A stretch of DNA of 64,000 nucleotides from a virus: positions 36,627-100,626 of IMG/VR virus record IMGVR_UViG_3300020205_001800; one strand, written 5' to 3'. Numbering within the stretch: the stretch's first letter is position 1; each line of letters begins with the position of its first letter. Below, piece after piece: positions 43,447 through 49,730 of the stretch. The notes beneath the pieces were generated by a model that was not told the DNA's origin, searched no databases, and was given only the letters and a program-made list of their open reading frames with translations. Both the position numbers and the translations under genes were made by a program.

Positions 43447-43760
43447 ACTGTCTTATCTCCTTTCTCTGTTGATAAGACAGGGGACACACGCATTACTATC
43501 TGAATTACCGTGAGGCTCACTCTGTGACCTCTCTTGCGTTGTTGCACTCTGTATGTAAGCACAGTCGCGTCTTTTCTTACATACTTCACTCTTACTACGG
43601 GAGGACTAACATGCCCCACTGGGTACCTCTGACCCCATAGTCCGTATCACATCAGCTTCTTCACGCTCCCTGTATGCAAGACTTAGCCTCCCCCATACAT
43701 TCTTCGTCCTCGGTGATAATAGATAACCTATGCGTGTGTCTCCTGCCTTATCGACATGTG
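43447..43760 (-). ncRNA. Non-coding stretch with tandem hairpins
   Basis: No convincing gene is seen between 43380 and 43760. Instead there are inverted repeats in tandem: CTGTCTTATC/GATAAGACAG (43447-43479), GAGG-TCAC/GTGA-CCTC (43513-43532), GTATGTAAG/CTTACATAC (43551-43584), and TGTATG/CATACA (43671-43699). The stems of two hairpins share a TATG-type start. The stretch may encode small structured RNAs; direction is presumed to follow the minus genes. Confidence 0.45.
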
Positions 43761-43859
43761 TTACTTACGAATGATCTTGAAGATAACTATTACGCACACT
43801 GCAATTACAATCAACATGATTGTATCTACAGGTATGTCTAACTCAGCTGAGAGATACAT
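43761..43859 (-). CDS. Small membrane peptide
   Basis: 32 residues. After MYLSAELDIP there is one long membrane helix (TIMLIVIAVCVIVIF) and a basic end KIIRK. The sequence before and over the start codon, AAAAGAC plus ATGTATCTCTCA, matches the 3' arms of the RNA-like elements at 46.4 and 47.3 kb. Confidence 0.5.
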   Translation of the reverse strand: MYLSAELDIPVDTIMLIVIAVCVIVIFKIIRK

Positions 43860-44316
43860 AGTCTTTTATCCTTTCTGTTTGTAGTTGAATTATTTCTTCT
43901 AACGCTGCTTTCTTATCTTTGTAATCATCAAAGGGAACTATCATTGTGTGTTCGTTGATGTATACAAGGTCATAGAGTTTTTGTTTGAGTAGTTCTAACT
44001 CACGCTCCATGCTCTCTAATATTGTCCAACCATGACAGAATTCATCATCTGTTTTGGGGTGCCAGTTGGTAACTGTTTTCTCTGGGATGTTCATGAATTG
44101 GGTGAACTCATGCGCACACTTGTGACACAGCGTGAATTGCAGGGGGTTTTCTTCACCTACATAGTAGATGTTGTCTACGAACATTGCGTAGCCACCATCT
44201 AGGGATAGTTCTAGTGCTACGGGTATGTCTGAGTCCATGTATCCAGGTGCTGTCTTGAATACTTGGGGGTCTTGACATCGTGAGCATTCAATTATTCTTG
44301 TTTTAATATTTTCCAT
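43843..44316 (-). CDS. Unknown protein with zinc-like Cys pairs
   Basis: 157 residues from the ATG at 44316, supported by GGACGGA upstream. Cys pairs ECSRCQDP near the start and LCHKCAHEF in the middle could bind one zinc ion. The C-terminal third is helical. No family was recognised. Confidence 0.55.
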   Translation of the reverse strand: MENIKTRIIECSRCQDPQVFKTAPGYMDSDIPVALELSLDGGYAMFVDNIYYVGEENPLQFTLCHKCAHEFTQFMNIPEKTVTNWHPKTDDEFCHGWTILESMERELELLKQKLYDLVYINEHTMIVPFDDYKDKKAALEEIIQLQTERIKDYVSLS

Positions 44317-44524
44317 TGGTTCCGTCCAGTTTGAGGAATACGAGGATGCTATCGATCCAGTATTGCCATCGTGGGTATTTGATGCGGTTGGGGTCTTCAA
44401 GGTCTGTCAGTAAGCGATGTATGTGGATGGTGGTTTGTTTGTGTTGGGGAATGTCACACACAGCGAGGTGCTCTTGGAAGCGGGCTTCTTGCTTATCGTT
44501 GATGTAATCACAGAACAGTTTCAT
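44303..44524 (-). CDS. Unknown small protein
   Basis: 73 residues, His-, Arg- and Trp-containing, ending in a hydrophobic strand (WIDSILVFLKLDG). It contains an in-frame CCAACACAAACAA copy (encoding PQHKQ). Its ATG shares bases with the upstream stop. Confidence 0.5.
   Translation of the reverse strand: MKLFCDYINDKQEARFQEHLAVCDIPQHKQTTIHIHRLLTDLEDPNRIKYPRWQYWIDSILVFLKLDGTNGKY
44435..44447 (-). repeat. 13-bp repeat copy 9
   Basis: Exact copy on the minus strand inside the 44303 gene (encodes PQHKQ). Confidence 0.85.
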
Positions 44525-45024
44525 TAGAGTGCACTCAGCGCATCGTTGAACATCTGAGCCTTGACTTCTTCATCATTAGACATATTGAGAACAGCAATGG
44601 CTTGGTAAACAGATTCATAGATTGATGGACACTCGTCCGACCAACTACGACCTCTGCGAGTCTGTAAGAAAATTGGACGATCAGGTGATACAGGTCGTTC
44701 AGGATACTTGCCTACGGCTCGTATTACCTGTGCTTCAGTTACTGTAACAGCGGCTTGGGCTGTAACTTGATAGTCTGAACCACTGTATCGACTACGTCGA
44801 ATGTCGTACTCAACTCTGTCTAACTTGCACATACTGTATAAGTAGGTGTGTACATCTTTTTCGTATTGCGCTACTGCTATGTCGTACTCAGCGTCATCGT
44901 AGTACCATTTGGCTAACGCCTTGTCGTACTTGTCCTTCTCTGCTGTCATAAAGACGTAGCGTTCCTGTAGTTGTTCTAACAGGTCTACCCTACGAACTTT
45001 TAATGAGTTCATGGTTGTTGCCAT
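44524..45024 (-). CDS. Unknown protein with helical N-terminus
   Basis: 166 residues. The first 80 are Tyr-, Asp- and Lys-rich helices of coiled-coil type (LEQLQERYVFMTAEKDKYDK). The second half is Pro/Arg-rich and then helical. The 95-base gap upstream is an A/C-rich stretch of CAATAACAACC type repeats with no gene. Confidence 0.6.
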   Translation of the reverse strand: MATTMNSLKVRRVDLLEQLQERYVFMTAEKDKYDKALAKWYYDDAEYDIAVAQYEKDVHTYLYSMCKLDRVEYDIRRSRYSGSDYQVTAQAAVTVTEAQVIRAVGKYPERPVSPDRPIFLQTRRGRSWSDECPSIYESVYQAIAVLNMSNDEEVKAQMFNDALSAL

Positions 45025-45119
45025 TTGTATCCCCTTCTAGGATGTGCATAGGCATGGTAGTTCCATGCACGATGCGGGTTGTTTTTGTGGTTATTGTGGT
45101 TGTTATTGTGATTGTGGTG

Positions 45120-45341
45120 CTACAGGTTCCAGATGAGACCATATGGATCCTGCTCCTTTGCCTTAGTGATGCAGTCCGTGCAGGTTTGGCCTGTTGGTTC
45201 TGCAGTTTGATAGTCGTAGTGACTAAGCTTGATTTCGGGATTGCATACTGCGTGCCACCAAGTGTCGGGGCTGATGACAATCTCTTCATCAGTGCCGCCG
45301 TCTTCGGGGTCGTATAGGTGCGTTTTGTTTGTGTTGGGCAT
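45120..45341 (-). CDS. Unknown protein starting in a repeat copy
   Basis: 73 residues. The N-terminus MPNTNK is encoded by the CCAACACAAACAAA repeat directly after the ATG. A C-x2-C (QTCTDCIT) near the C-terminus and another Cys could bind zinc. The ATG follows the upstream TGA. Confidence 0.5.
   Translation of the reverse strand: MPNTNKTHLYDPEDGGTDEEIVISPDTWWHAVCNPEIKLSHYDYQTAEPTGQTCTDCITKAKEQDPYGLIWNL
45325..45337 (-). repeat. 13-bp repeat copy 10
   Basis: Exact copy on the minus strand, beginning two bases after the ATG of the 45120 gene (encodes PNTNK, the third reading frame). Confidence 0.85.
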
Positions 45342-45342
45342 G

Positions 45343-45585
45343 TCAGCCTATTCTCTTGTTGTAGTAGATGATTGCTTCTTCCAATGTCCACGCGTATTCA
45401 CCTTGGATACAGATTCCTGGACCCTCGATATATGTATGGACAACGAAAGGTGTTACTTTATTGTGGGACAGGAAGCACAGCACGATTGTCGTGCCGGGGG
45501 TTGCTCCGGGCTTACAGGCTAATACATCTCCTCCATTGCCCTCGATGTGTGTCCCCACACTGATGACTGTTACTTCATCAGGCAT
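45343..45585 (-). CDS. Unknown small beta-rich protein
   Basis: 80 residues with alternating strands (TIVLCFLSHN, PFVVHTYIEG) and a final helix. The ATG overlaps the upstream stop (TAATG). No family was recognised. Confidence 0.55.
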   Translation of the reverse strand: MPDEVTVISVGTHIEGNGGDVLACKPGATPGTTIVLCFLSHNKVTPFVVHTYIEGPGICIQGEYAWTLEEAIIYYNKRIG

Positions 45586-45752
45586 TAGTCTTTCTCCTCA
45601 AGGTCGAAGTCTGCAGAGGTCATCTCTACATACTTATCGTCGTCAACTTCCTTCTTATGGGTGTAGATAATAATCTGCCCATAGTTATCCTTGTCAAGAG
45701 CGTAGTTAGGTGCAACTAGCGCAATCAACGATCTGAATAGATAACCTCTCAT
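45585..45752 (-). CDS. Unknown small protein
   Basis: 55 residues; the ATG at 45752 has AAAGGA upstream and overlaps the previous stop (TAATG), which makes it better than an in-frame ATG at 45800. Acidic C-terminus. Confidence 0.5.
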   Translation of the reverse strand: MRGYLFRSLIALVAPNYALDKDNYGQIIIYTHKKEVDDDKYVEMTSADFDLEEKD

Positions 45753-46024
45753 TAGTATCCTTTCTTCCTTAGTAGTCGGAATATGTAGCGTGGCCACCAC
45801 GCATAGGTGCGGAATAGCCAGTCTTTAGTGTCATCAATGGCTACATCACAGATAGTTGTATTGGGGTTGTGTTCTTGCATGACGATTTCAATAGCATCAT
45901 TGAGGAATAGCCAATCGGGGTTATCCATGTCGTCATACCAAGTGATGGGCTTGTCGCCCGTGTAATAGACTGATACAAGAAGAGTCTTACGCTGCCTCAT
46001 GGGCAGTTCTTCAATATCACTCAT
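45752..46024 (-). CDS. Unknown protein
   Basis: 90 residues with strand-helix pattern (KTLLVSVYYTGDKP, DWLFLNDAIEIVMQE) and a basic aromatic end (YIFRLLRKKGY). The ATG lies inside the end of the upstream gene. Confidence 0.55.
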   Translation of the reverse strand: MSDIEELPMRQRKTLLVSVYYTGDKPITWYDDMDNPDWLFLNDAIEIVMQEHNPNTTICDVAIDDTKDWLFRTYAWWPRYIFRLLRKKGY

Positions 46025-46187
46025 TGTCAGCCTTTGCCATCTGCTCACCAATGAAATACGCCATGCATGTATCGCATGACGAACGGTGAACCAGATCGTT
46101 GTAGTGATTGATGAGGTGCTTACGAACCTTCAAGGCGTGGTTGCGAATGTAGTCCCAGTCCGGCGTGTTTGTGTTGGGCTCATCCAT
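46017..46187 (-). CDS. Unknown 56-residue protein starting in a repeat copy
   Basis: The N-terminus MDEPNTNTPD is partly encoded by a CCAACACAAACA copy, as in the 45120 gene. A C-x2-C (SCDTCMAY) is preceded by a His-rich helix (RKHLINHYNDLVHR), so zinc binding is possible. Confidence 0.5.
   Translation of the reverse strand: MDEPNTNTPDWDYIRNHALKVRKHLINHYNDLVHRSSCDTCMAYFIGEQMAKADNE
46166..46177 (-). repeat. 13-bp repeat copy 11
   Basis: CCAACACAAACA on the minus strand at codons 4-8 of the 46017 gene (encodes PNTNT). Confidence 0.8.
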
Positions 46188-46338
46188 GGAGCGCCTTCAT
46201 ATCTTGTGTGATGACGGTGTATGCAATAGCACAGGGACGACAGTAAGTCTCGGTTGGGATACCGCCTAACTGGAATGCGTCAGTGCCACTGTAGACAAGG
46301 TCTGTGTTTTCACAGTGTATTACTTTGCATGTTGCCAT
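46180..46338 (-). CDS. Small Cys-pair protein
   Basis: 52 residues from the ATG at 46338, with AAGGAG upstream. Cys at CKVIHC and YCRPC could form one zinc site. Its leader carries RNA-like element A (46379-46468), and the frame is open into that element. Confidence 0.55.
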   Translation of the reverse strand: MATCKVIHCENTDLVYSGTDAFQLGGIPTETYCRPCAIAYTVITQDMKALHG

Positions 46339-46378
46339 GCTCTTCTCCTTTGTCTTTACTCTTCTTGTGAAGAGTGAG

Positions 46379-46468
46379 AGATACATAAGTCTTTTAGGCT
46401 CGCAGTTTATAGCGTCCGCCGACGACATGGGCTTTTCGCACCCCGTCCTAAATACTACTTATGTATCT
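46379..46468 (-). ncRNA. Structured RNA-like element A
   Basis: A perfect 12-bp closing stem pairs AGATACATAAGT (46379-46390) with ACTTATGTATCT (46457-46468). Inside, TTTAGG/CCTAAA forms a second stem, and two hairpins follow (CGC/GCG around AGTTTATA; GACG-GGG/CCC-CGTC). The layout is cloverleaf-like. It sits in the leader of the 46180 gene, and element B at 47.3 kb shares both flanks. It is not a tRNA. Confidence 0.5.
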
Positions 46469-46511
46469 TCCACCTTCCACACGGTAAAATTTCGCGGGGG
46501 ATTTTGGTGTA

Positions 46512-46763
46512 TTACTTCATAGGATGTAGATATCCATTGGTCTTACGATAGGCATAGACACGTTGTCTAATAGCGCGGGGGTTTGGATACTCTATGGCTA
46601 TTGCTATGTGCTTTATCATGATGCCATCATCTACAAGGGATACCAATAGGCTATCGAACTCTTGGTCTTTGCTATCTCTCTTGCCATGATTGCCTTTGAC
46701 TGTGGATATGTGAGGCATCAGCTCTCTAAGCCTATCTACATGCTGGCGGTGTATTGTTTTCAT
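46512..46763 (-). CDS. Putative helix-turn-helix protein
   Basis: 83 residues; basic, with a helix pair (LVDDGIMIKHIAIAIEYPNP then RAIRQRVYAYR) that resembles a small HTH unit. The ATG at 46763 overlaps the upstream TGA, which favours it over an earlier in-frame ATG. DNA-binding is inferred. Confidence 0.45.
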   Translation of the reverse strand: MKTIHRQHVDRLRELMPHISTVKGNHGKRDSKDQEFDSLLVSLVDDGIMIKHIAIAIEYPNPRAIRQRVYAYRKTNGYLHPMK

Positions 46764-46864
46764 CGCTTGACCATGAGATAGAAGATAGAGGCAGAGATAG
46801 TCAGCCACAGAAGAGTGATAGGCAGACCGGACTGCATAGGGTCTAGGTAATCTAATAGGCTCAT
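46760..46864 (-). CDS. Small membrane peptide
   Basis: 34 residues with one membrane helix (PITLLWLTISASIFYLMV) ending KR. Overlaps both neighbours (ATGA), like the other two tiny membrane genes of this block. Confidence 0.5.
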   Translation of the reverse strand: MSLLDYLDPMQSGLPITLLWLTISASIFYLMVKR

Positions 46865-47076
46865 ACTGCTACCTGCTTTCCATCACATTGCTCATTGAAC
46901 ATAGTAGAGTGCCCACACTCTGTGCATCGGCATCTCCATACACGGACGAACTGATCATCGTAGTCAGCCACCTTCTCCACATAGTCCTCGTTGATACGAG
47001 GTGTCATTGCGTAGGTCATTACGTTCGGTGCCTGGCAATTACTACACGTGAACTTGAACCAAGCTGGTGCTCCCAT
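46861..47076 (-). CDS. Zinc-ribbon protein
   Basis: 71 residues. Two Cys pairs (FTCSNCQAP and RCRCTECGH) 40 residues apart form a probable zinc ribbon. The ATG at 47076 overlaps the upstream stop (TAATG); an in-frame ATG at 47088 is an alternative. Confidence 0.6.
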   Translation of the reverse strand: MGAPAWFKFTCSNCQAPNVMTYAMTPRINEDYVEKVADYDDQFVRVWRCRCTECGHSTMFNEQCDGKQVAV

Positions 47077-47261
47077 TACTTTTCCCATCCTTTCTGATAG
47101 GCGAACTCGTTGTAGCAGCCTGCGCACACATAGGCGCGGGCATTCTTTTCATACTGACTGTGCATAGTGCCACCACACTCAGAGCAGGGCTTATCACCGT
47201 GCCAGAGGATAGATGACATAAGGGCTAGTGCTAGGGTGTTGGCGTTTGTTTGTGTTGGCAC
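47076..47261 (-). CDS. Zinc-ribbon protein with uncertain start
   Basis: 61 residues if it starts at the GTG at 47261 (AGCAGG upstream), 47 residues from an ATG at 47219. It has two Cys pairs (PCSECGGTM and VCAGCYNEF). With the GTG start the CCAACACAAACAA copy again lies just after the start codon and encodes PTQTN. Confidence 0.5.
   Translation of the reverse strand: MPTQTNANTLALALMSSILWHGDKPCSECGGTMHSQYEKNARAYVCAGCYNEFAYQKGWEK
47246..47258 (-). repeat. 13-bp repeat copy 12
   Basis: Exact copy on the minus strand, directly after the possible GTG start of the 47076 gene. Confidence 0.85.
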
Positions 47262-47297
47262 GACAACCTGCTTTCTACTCTCCAGATAGAGAGTGAG

Positions 47298-47395
47298 AGA
47301 TACATAGTGGTATTCCATACTCGCCACCCATTTACAGGCATAGAGCCCATGGTGGTATCTAGTAACAACAGGAGTATTCTGCCCACTATGTATCT
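47298..47395 (-). ncRNA. Structured RNA-like element B
   Basis: A perfect 13-bp closing stem pairs AGATACATAGTGG (47298-47310) with CCACTATGTATCT (47383-47395). Inner stems ATACTC/GAGTAT and CCACC/GGTGG and a GGC/GCC hairpin can form. On the minus strand its flanks GGTGGAAGATACATA and TATGTATCTCTCACTCT are the same as in element A, while the inner half of the stem differs in both arms together. Confidence 0.5.
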
Positions 47396-47403
47396 TCCAC
47401 CGA

Positions 47404-47801
47404 CTATCTGATAACAGCAGGCCGAGCCTAGCCCAGACCTGGTTGGTCTCTCAATGCTCATAGTTGTGGAGTTTGTAGTAGCCAAACTATCTATGATGTG
47501 AGTTATGTCTCAGTATGTGGAAAGAGACCCTAGCCAGAACTAACTGAAGGGCTGACTAGGGTCTCTCGACAGAAGACACGATTTCTTTCTCTTACGGGGG
47601 CGGGCTAACGATTGGCTTGCGCACTTCCATAGCTCTGCGAGCATAGGTCTGACTGCTACCTATACCGATACTCTCGTATCTACCGAGTTGATTCGGATTC
47701 CCCTCTTACCATAGGGCTAGTAACTCCCTATCTACGCCCATAGTTATGTATGGACATAGATAGGGGCGGGGACATAAGCCCCCGCCACTACCCATTACCG
47801 A
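47404..47801 (-). other. Non-coding stretch rich in inverted repeats
   Basis: About 400 bases with no credible gene. It contains AGAGACCCTAG/CTAGGGTCTCT (47523-47566) with an inner CAG/CTG, a GATAC-GAGA-GTATC hairpin near 47670-47690 and CCCTATCTA/TAGATAGGG in 47720-47765, besides the terminator at 47765. These could be small RNAs or RNA processing sites downstream of the first gene of the minus block. Confidence 0.45.
47765..47786 (-). terminator. GC-rich hairpin after 47802 gene
   Basis: GGCGGGG/CCCCGCC, loop ACATAAG, 16 bases after the stop of the 47802 gene on the minus strand. There is no T-tract; likely partial terminator or processing site. Confidence 0.6.
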
Positions 47802-48302
47802 TTACAAAGCAGCGATGATAGCCTGCTTTTCCTCTTCGGTGAATGTAACACCCTTGGTTTTGAGATTACCAAGGGACTTGACCAACGCAGCAGACTTAGC
47901 CTGCGCTAGTGAACCGTCTGCAATAGATGCAAGCAGAGCGGTCTTAGCCTCGTCAGCAAGACGAGACTTGAGTGCGACGAGACGACCGAACATGAGTTCC
48001 TTGTCGCCTGTTGCATCGAACGTGCGCCATACCTGTGCAAGGTCATCTTGCATAGGCACGAGGAACGAGATAGGCACGCCTGAGCGTGCTGAGATGAGAC
48101 CAGACAGAACAGCAGCACCTGCTGCGTCTGACTGCTTCGTGATGTGGTCATACACATCATCGAAGGTTGCCTCAGGAAAAGCCACGAATACCTTCTTGGC
48201 TTGACCTATCCCGTAGGGTGTAGCACCCTCGTTGATTACTGCCAACTCGATAGCCACGATAGGCGCGAGTTGTTCCTTCATACTTAGTGTCGTTGTGGAC
48301 AT
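47802..48302 (-). CDS. First gene of the minus block, unknown
   Basis: 166 residues, Ala-rich and helical, with no membrane helix or Cys. It is the promoter-proximal gene of the block, is set apart by a hairpin leader and a terminator, and has AAAGGA before the ATG, so it may be the most strongly expressed one. No family was recognised. Confidence 0.6.
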   Translation of the reverse strand: MSTTTLSMKEQLAPIVAIELAVINEGATPYGIGQAKKVFVAFPEATFDDVYDHITKQSDAAGAAVLSGLISARSGVPISFLVPMQDDLAQVWRTFDATGDKELMFGRLVALKSRLADEAKTALLASIADGSLAQAKSAALVKSLGNLKTKGVTFTEEEKQAIIAAL

Positions 48303-48320
48303 TTAGTATCCTTTGAACAT

Positions 48321-48409
48321 AGAGACAGGACTATCCTGTCTCTAGCCTTACGGCGTGCCGACCTAGCGAGTCGAACGCTAGCGAAGCACCGTGCGTCGGC
48401 GACCGTAAG
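48321..48409 (-). promoter_or_regulatory. Structured leader of the minus block
   Basis: A hairpin AGAGACAGG/CCTGTCTCT (48321-48343) lies close to the ribosome site of the 47802 gene. Next to it a branched structure forms: CTTACGG/CCGTAAG (48347-48353 with 48403-48409), GCCGAC/GTCGGC (48357-48362 with 48395-48400) and CTAGCG/CGCTAG (48363-48381). It is probably a 5'-untranslated RNA element. No known riboswitch core was recognised. Confidence 0.5.
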
Positions 48410-48614
48410 AGGAAAGAAATCTTCCTTTTCTTCTTGCTCCCTTTGGGATTACACCTCTAGCAAATCAAACAGACACCCCCCACCCTTAAGACACAGGAAA
48501 CACAGGAATTCGGCAGGTGAGACGGATGGTTGGACCTATATTTCATATGACAGTGGCCAAAAATCGGGGGGTATTGAGCGTTACAGGGCAGTAGCCAGGC
48601 TCTAAACTGACCAA
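48410..48614. other. Divergent promoter region without clear motif
   Basis: The minus block and the plus-strand structural block start on either side of this 205-base stretch, so it must hold promoters in both directions. It has a C-run (ACACCCCCCACCC-type) and a G-run (TCGGGGGGTATTG). I could not identify a convincing -35/-10 pair. Confidence 0.4.
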
Positions 48615-49064
48615 ATGGCGGATAACTTGGGCAATAGAGGCGGAATTTGGTCTCAGAACGCCGATGAAGAGGAAATTAGAGCGTTTCAGAGCGGTAGATC
48701 AGCTGCTGATTACGACGAAACCGGTCCTAAAGACGGAAAAATGCCTTATTCAGATGAATTTGGCTCTGAATACGAAGCAATCGATGCAGCAACTACTAAT
48801 TTGAACCGTCCTCGAGCTCGAAAACTGGGCTACAACGCTAGAACTAAGACATTGGTAATCATTTTCTGGGATTTCACATGGTGTGTGTATACAGATGTGC
48901 CATATGTCATTTGGAAAGATCTAAAACAAACTGACTCCACAGGGAAGTACCTAAAGATATCTGGATTAGATGATTGGGACTACTATACATTGGACAGTAA
49001 AGATGCAAATGCGTTACCTAGAACCAAAGACGGAGAGTTCCGTCAAGCTCTATCACAGCATTAG
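48615..49064 (+). CDS. KTSC-domain-like protein
   Basis: 149 residues. The region of about 75-130 follows the KTSC pattern: GYNARTKTLVIIFWDFTWCV, then DVPYVIWKDL and DSTGKYLK. KTSC domains occur beside lysyl-tRNA synthetases and in phage proteins; their role is unknown. The N-terminus is acidic. No clear ribosome site is visible. Confidence 0.6.
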   Translation: MADNLGNRGGIWSQNADEEEIRAFQSGRSAADYDETGPKDGKMPYSDEFGSEYEAIDAATTNLNRPRARKLGYNARTKTLVIIFWDFTWCVYTDVPYVIWKDLKQTDSTGKYLKISGLDDWDYYTLDSKDANALPRTKDGEFRQALSQH

Positions 49065-49103
49065 ACTTACTCTGCTACGCTTTACACCTACGAGAGGGAT
49101 CGA

Positions 49104-49670
49104 ATGACAACGCTTGCAGCAATACAAGGAGATGGTTGGTCAGTAATTGGCTGTGACTCTCGTGCATCGGATGAAGACGGCCGATATATGGAACTTGCTA
49201 CATCTAAGGTTGTCAACAACAACGGAATACTCATTGCAGTCTCTGGAGCTTCCCGCGGTGGAAACATTACACAGTTTGGTTGGAAGCCACCAAAGCCTCG
49301 TAATGCAGAAGACTTAGATTTATTTATGACTAAGCGCTTCATACCTAGCATGCGTAAAGCTTTTCAAGAAGCTGGCTATGAAGGTAAGGAAGACGGCGAT
49401 GCAGCATGGCAAGACTCCAATTTACTCGTTTCAGTACGTGGAGTGATTTACCCAATCTTTAATGATTACTCATGGGATAGAGAAGCACGTAACGTCTACT
49501 ACGCTGGTAGTGGAGGAGACATTGCACTAGGAGCACTAGAGGCTCTCAACTTCTCGAAGATAAATACACCCGAGGCCGCCGAAAAAGCTTTGAGGCGTGC
49601 GATCGAGGCCGCTGTAAAGCACGACATCTATTCAGGTGGAGAGATCCATACATACGTACAAGAGGCTTAA
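49104..49670 (+). CDS. Proteasome-like Ntn hydrolase
   Basis: 188 residues. After the initiator Met the protein begins TTLAAIQ, and a VIGCDSRAS strand follows, so that with Thr2 as residue 1 the Asp falls at position 17 as in proteasome beta subunits. A Lys follows near position 34 (ATSKVV), and GSGGDIALGALEAL matches the Gly-rich helix start. This is the 20S-beta/HslV fold. It stands at the head of the structural genes, so it may act as a prohead-type or processing protease. Active-site identity is inferred from spacing. Confidence 0.75.
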   Translation: MTTLAAIQGDGWSVIGCDSRASDEDGRYMELATSKVVNNNGILIAVSGASRGGNITQFGWKPPKPRNAEDLDLFMTKRFIPSMRKAFQEAGYEGKEDGDAAWQDSNLLVSVRGVIYPIFNDYSWDREARNVYYAGSGGDIALGALEALNFSKINTPEAAEKALRRAIEAAVKHDIYSGGEIHTYVQEA

Positions 49671-49730
49671 ATCCTGCCATCATATGGGGGTTCGAACGAA
49701 CAATCACATTGATCAGTGAGGAAAATATAA

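Noticed and set aside
43425-43619. 64-residue minus-strand ORF
   Set aside because: It runs through two strong inverted repeats, has basic low-complexity sequence and no ribosome site that stands out; the hairpins explain the stretch better.
44990-45391. 133-residue minus-strand ORF
   Set aside because: It overlaps the 45120 and 45343 genes in another frame and includes the A/C-rich repeat stretch; the two coupled genes with Cys motifs are better supported.
34667-47258. Repeat set considered as a CRISPR array
   Set aside because: The units are 12-13 bp, about 1 kb apart and lie in genes; no cas gene is present apart from a Cas4-like nuclease that fits phage recombination.
47231-47485. 84-residue minus-strand ORF
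   Set aside because: It spans the whole of RNA-like element B and overlaps the Cys-pair gene in another frame; composition is unlike the neighbours.
49681-49700. tRNA T-arm-like GGTTCGAACGAAC
   Set aside because: No acceptor or anticodon stem can be drawn around it; it is only a short inverted repeat in the leader of the 49731 gene.
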